Assembly: GCA_947494675.1 (NCBI GenBank)
Contig: CANLVP010000003.1
Span: 591,001-655,000 of the forward strand
DNA length: 64,000 bases
Direction of reading: 5' to 3'
Source: an uncultured Paracoccaceae bacterium
GTDB lineage: Bacteria; Pseudomonadota; Alphaproteobacteria; Rhodobacterales; Rhodobacteraceae
The notes below the pieces were generated by a model. That model was not told the DNA's origin. It saw only the letters and a list, made by a program, of their open reading frames with translations, and ran no database searches. Below, one piece after another: positions 61,675-64,000 of the stretch. Made by a program: the position numbers and the translations under genes. The stretch's first letter is position 1. Each line of letters opens with the position of its first letter.

Positions 61675-62691
61675 ATGCTCTTTGTCCCGCTCCCCTTGTT
61701 TGCCACGTTGTTTCTTGTGCTCTTGGTGTGCCGGATCGTGCTGACCCGCGATATGACCCTGCGCGCGCATCAGTTGTTCGCAGGCCTAATCGCGCTTTAT
61801 GCGGTGCAATCGCTCTTGGTGACCCTGCGGTGGGGATACGAGATTGCGGGCGTCGCCCCCTACTTGGTTTTGCTGGCACCGGTTTTGCCTGCTGTCGCCT
61901 ATCTTTCATATGCGGCACTTGCGGGCCGCCAGACGGGGCGCAAGTTGTGGCCGCTCGCCGTGATCGCAATTAACTGGTTCGCCTTTGCGGCGCTGCCGAT
62001 CATACCCGACCCACTTATCCTGATGACCTATCTTGGATTTGGCGCGCTCTTGCTTGCATTATGGTGGAAGGGCGCAGATGCTTTGTCGCTGTCACCGATC
62101 AACGATACCCGCGAAATCCGTTTCGCGATGCTGCTGACAGGGGCCGCATTGGTGCTATCAGGGCTGACGGACGTCTTTCTGATTGTCGATTTCATCCGAA
62201 ACGAGGGACGCAACGCAGGGTTGGTTCTGACCTTTGTTCAAACTGCATTTGTTCTTGTGATCGGATTTGCGGCATCGTTTGGACGTGCCGCCACTGTGCC
62301 TGAACCCGAAGAAGACAACGTAGCCCCCCTGCCCCAACCGACTGAGCAGGACAGTGATATCGTTGCTCGGCTCGAGGAGCTGTTCAAAAAAGAGGGGCTG
62401 CACCGTGACGAAGACCTCAGCCTGCGGCGCCTTGCGCGTCGGCTTGGCCTTCCTGATCGTCAGGTGTCGAATGCGATCAATCGCGCGCGTGGCATGAGCG
62501 TGTCACAATTCGTAAATGACTTTCGCATTCAGGAAGCCTGCGAGCTTTTGCGCGAGACCGACAAATCGGTGCTAGAGGTGTCCCTGACCGCTGGATTCGC
62601 GACAAAATCCAACTTCAACAAAGAATTCTCGCGCATCACAGGGCGCACGCCCACGCAGTGGCGCAGGGAACACCAGCCGCGCGAGACCTGA
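61675..62691 (+). CDS. membrane-bound AraC-type regulator
   Basis: A 338-residue protein with about seven membrane helices in its first 200 residues and a C-terminal AraC HTH (DLSLRRLARRLGLPDRQVSNAIN, then VSLTAGFATKSNFNKEFSRITGRTPTQWR). This layout senses a membrane or periplasmic signal. It is divergent from the hydrolase with a 149-bp shared promoter region. Confidence 0.88.
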   Translation: MLFVPLPLFATLFLVLLVCRIVLTRDMTLRAHQLFAGLIALYAVQSLLVTLRWGYEIAGVAPYLVLLAPVLPAVAYLSYAALAGRQTGRKLWPLAVIAINWFAFAALPIIPDPLILMTYLGFGALLLALWWKGADALSLSPINDTREIRFAMLLTGAALVLSGLTDVFLIVDFIRNEGRNAGLVLTFVQTAFVLVIGFAASFGRAATVPEPEEDNVAPLPQPTEQDSDIVARLEELFKKEGLHRDEDLSLRRLARRLGLPDRQVSNAINRARGMSVSQFVNDFRIQEACELLRETDKSVLEVSLTAGFATKSNFNKEFSRITGRTPTQWRREHQPRET

Positions 62692-62781
62692 GGGACCACC
62701 CGTTTCCGACGCATGGCGCGTGAAACCGGGCTGAAACCTCTTTTCAACAGGTGATTCTGCCCCTATAGGAGCCTTTCATCT

Positions 62782-62815
62782 GGGCCGCACACCCTTGGAG
62801 GGCGGCCCTCGTTTT
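62782..62815 (+). terminator. GC-rich hairpin with T-run in the rplY leader
   Basis: GGGCCGC (62782-62788) and GCGGCCC (62802-62808) form a 7-bp stem, followed by TCGTTTTT. It looks like a rho-independent terminator but ends only 17 bases before the rplY ATG. A possible -10 (TATAGG, 62764-62769) lies just upstream of it. It may end the araC transcript or attenuate rplY. Confidence 0.6.
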
Positions 62816-62832
62816 TATTTTGGAGACATACA

Positions 62833-63492
62833 ATGGCTGATAAGATCCCAGATCTGCACGCCACTGCACGCGCGGGGACAGGCAAGGGGGCCGCCCGCCA
62901 AGCTCGCCGTGATGGCGACGTGCCGGGCATCGTTTATGGTGGTGGGGTAGACCCGCTTCCCATCTCGATCAACTTCAACAAGCTGCTGACACGGCTGCGC
63001 AAGGGTGGCTTTATGTCGACCCTGTTCAACCTCAAGGTTGAAGGTCACGACGACGTCCGCGTGATTTGCCGCGGCGTTCAGCGTGACGTGGTGAAGGACC
63101 TGCCGACGCACATCGACCTGATGCGCCTGAAGCGGACCACCCGTGTCAACTTGTTCATCCCGGTTGAGTTCCTGAACGAAGGCACCAGCAAAGGCCTGAA
63201 GGCCGGCGGTGTGCTGACGGTTGTACGGAATGACGTTGAACTGAACGTGCTGGCGGGCGAAATCCCTGACAGCATTCAGGTCGATCTGGCCGATGTCGAA
63301 ATTGGCGATACCATTTCGATCAGCAACGTGACGCTGCCCGAAGGTGCCAACCCTGTTATTTCCGACCGTGACTTTGTCATCGCCAACATCGCTGCACCGC
63401 GTGCGCTGGTTGCAGATGATGAGGACGAGGGCGAAGAGGTTGCAGCGGACGAAGTGCCGACAGCTGGCGACGAAGAAGCCGCCGAAGAATAA
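62833..63492 (+). CDS. rplY: 50S ribosomal protein L25/general stress protein Ctc
   Basis: A 219-residue L25 of the Ctc/TL5 type: an N-terminal 5S-rRNA-binding domain ([28 protein letters not shown], given by [10 protein letters not shown] and PGIVYGG) and a C-terminal TL5 domain ([27 protein letters not shown] landmarks). An acidic C-terminal tail is typical of alphaproteobacteria. TTGGAGAC precedes the ATG. Confidence 0.97.
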   Translation: MADKIPDLHATARAGTGKGAARQARRDGDVPGIVYGGGVDPLPISINFNKLLTRLRKGGFMSTLFNLKVEGHDDVRVICRGVQRDVVKDLPTHIDLMRLKRTTRVNLFIPVEFLNEGTSKGLKAGGVLTVVRNDVELNVLAGEIPDSIQVDLADVEIGDTISISNVTLPEGANPVISDRDFVIANIAAPRALVADDEDEGEEVAADEVPTAGDEEAAEE

Positions 63493-63513
63493 TTTCGCAA
63501 TATGCGAATGGAA

Positions 63514-63541
63514 GGGCCTCCCATTATTGGGGGGCCCTTTT
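63514..63541 (+). terminator. terminator after rplY
   Basis: GGGCCTCCC and GGGGGGCCC form a strong stem around ATTATT, followed by TTTT. It lies 20 bp after the rplY stop. Confidence 0.85.
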
Positions 63542-63616
63542 GCGTTGCGATGGGGGCCATGACCGTGTCGCAGGTTGGGTCTGTTGCAGCGCAGCATTTT
63601 CGCCTAAATTGCCGTC

Positions 63617-64000
63617 ATGAAACTGATCGTTGGACTCGGCAATCCGGGCAGCAAATACGCGGGCAATCGCCACAATATCGGCTTTATGGCGCTGGACCGC
63701 ATCGCATCTGACCATGGGTTCAGCCCGTGGCGCAGCAAATTTCAGGGCAGTATCAGCGAGGGGCGGTTTGGATCGGACAAGGTGATCCTGCTCAAGCCCG
63801 AGACGTTCATGAACCTGTCCGGCCAATCCGTGGGTGAGGCGATGCGGTTTCACAAGCTTGCGCCCGAGGATGTCGTGGTCTTTCATGATGAGCTTGATCT
63901 GGCCCCTTCCAAGGTGCGGCTGAAGACCGGCGGCGGCCACGCAGGCCACAATGGATTGCGGTCGATCCACGGGCATATCGGCGCGGAATATGACCGCGTG
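63617..64000 (+). CDS. pth: peptidyl-tRNA hydrolase, 3' truncated
   Basis: The ATG at 63617 opens a frame that runs off the window. It begins [23 protein letters not shown], with the conserved GNPG, Asn and catalytic His of Pth, then [10 protein letters not shown] and [15 protein letters not shown] followed by [12 protein letters not shown]. Pth recycles peptidyl-tRNA. The rplY-pth order is common in bacteria. Confidence 0.97.
   Translation, partial: MKLIVGLGNPGSKYAGNRHNIGFMALDRIASDHGFSPWRSKFQGSISEGRFGSDKVILLKPETFMNLSGQSVGEAMRFHKLAPEDVVVFHDELDLAPSKVRLKTGGGHAGHNGLRSIHGHIGAEYDRV

Noticed and set aside
1..64000. CRISPR arrays
   Set aside because: No regularly spaced repeats with unique spacers were seen; the 46-bp copies near 52.6 kb occur only twice.
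1..64000. Additional tRNA or rRNA genes
   Set aside because: Only tRNA-Ser(GCT) has a complete cloverleaf; no rRNA segments were recognised.

Overview
The window looks like chromosomal DNA of a marine alphaproteobacterium of the Roseobacter group (Rhodobacterales). Evidence is the core gene set at the right end (ychF, trpA, lldD, rplY, pth), an iron-rhodo-type TGA-N9-TCA box, CtrA-like boxes, a PpsR-like regulator and an acyl-homoserine-lactone synthase. The genus cannot be fixed from sequence alone.

Layout. 1-4.1 kb: a 5'-truncated NAD(P)-binding protein, DUF1772 and DUF1203 proteins, an AraC regulator and two overlapping VOC-fold genes. 4.1-14.6 kb: a gene-poor, IS-littered stretch with a solo luxI and many proteins of 50-100 residues, several preceded by CtrA-like boxes 42-51 bp before their start codons. 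A short PpsR-like regulator lies here, together with decayed IS5, IS66 and IS3 elements. 14.7-21.3 kb: two large secreted proteins on the minus strand, an RTX-repeat protein with a glycosidase-like N-terminus and a beta-helix protein whose 3' end differs in composition. 21.3-23.5 kb: mostly non-coding, with an IS5 remnant and a 29-bp palindrome. 23.5-27.9 kb: two tyrosine integrases with AlpA-like proteins.

28.0-50.5 kb is a genomic island. It is bounded by a 19-bp direct repeat identical to the 3' end of tRNA-Ser(GCT) at 50521-50610, with its integrase next to the tRNA. It carries a metal-resistance block: MerR with CDF transporter, CueR with glutaredoxin-MauE, cytochromes, CopC, CopD and a multicopper oxidase, then MerF with a MerR. 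Three of its promoters show the 19-bp spacer typical of MerR control. The rest of the island holds an XPD/DinG-like helicase fused to a probable PD-(D/E)XK nuclease, an orphan DNA methyltransferase with a zinc ribbon, a serine recombinase, a possible HUH Rep protein, a polysaccharide lyase, a Cro/CI-like switch, and a two-gene module ending in an XRE-ImmA/IrrE peptidase. The P4-type integrase just left of the left repeat suggests two islands accreted in tandem at one tRNA site.

50.6-64 kb returns to GC-rich core-like DNA. It begins with a PD-(D/E)XK-like protein beside the tRNA and a palindromic repeat cluster, followed by ychF, a VOC gene, trpA, a VOC gene, lldD, an iron-siderophore ABC operon, a lipase-like hydrolase divergent from a membrane AraC regulator, rplY and a truncated pth.
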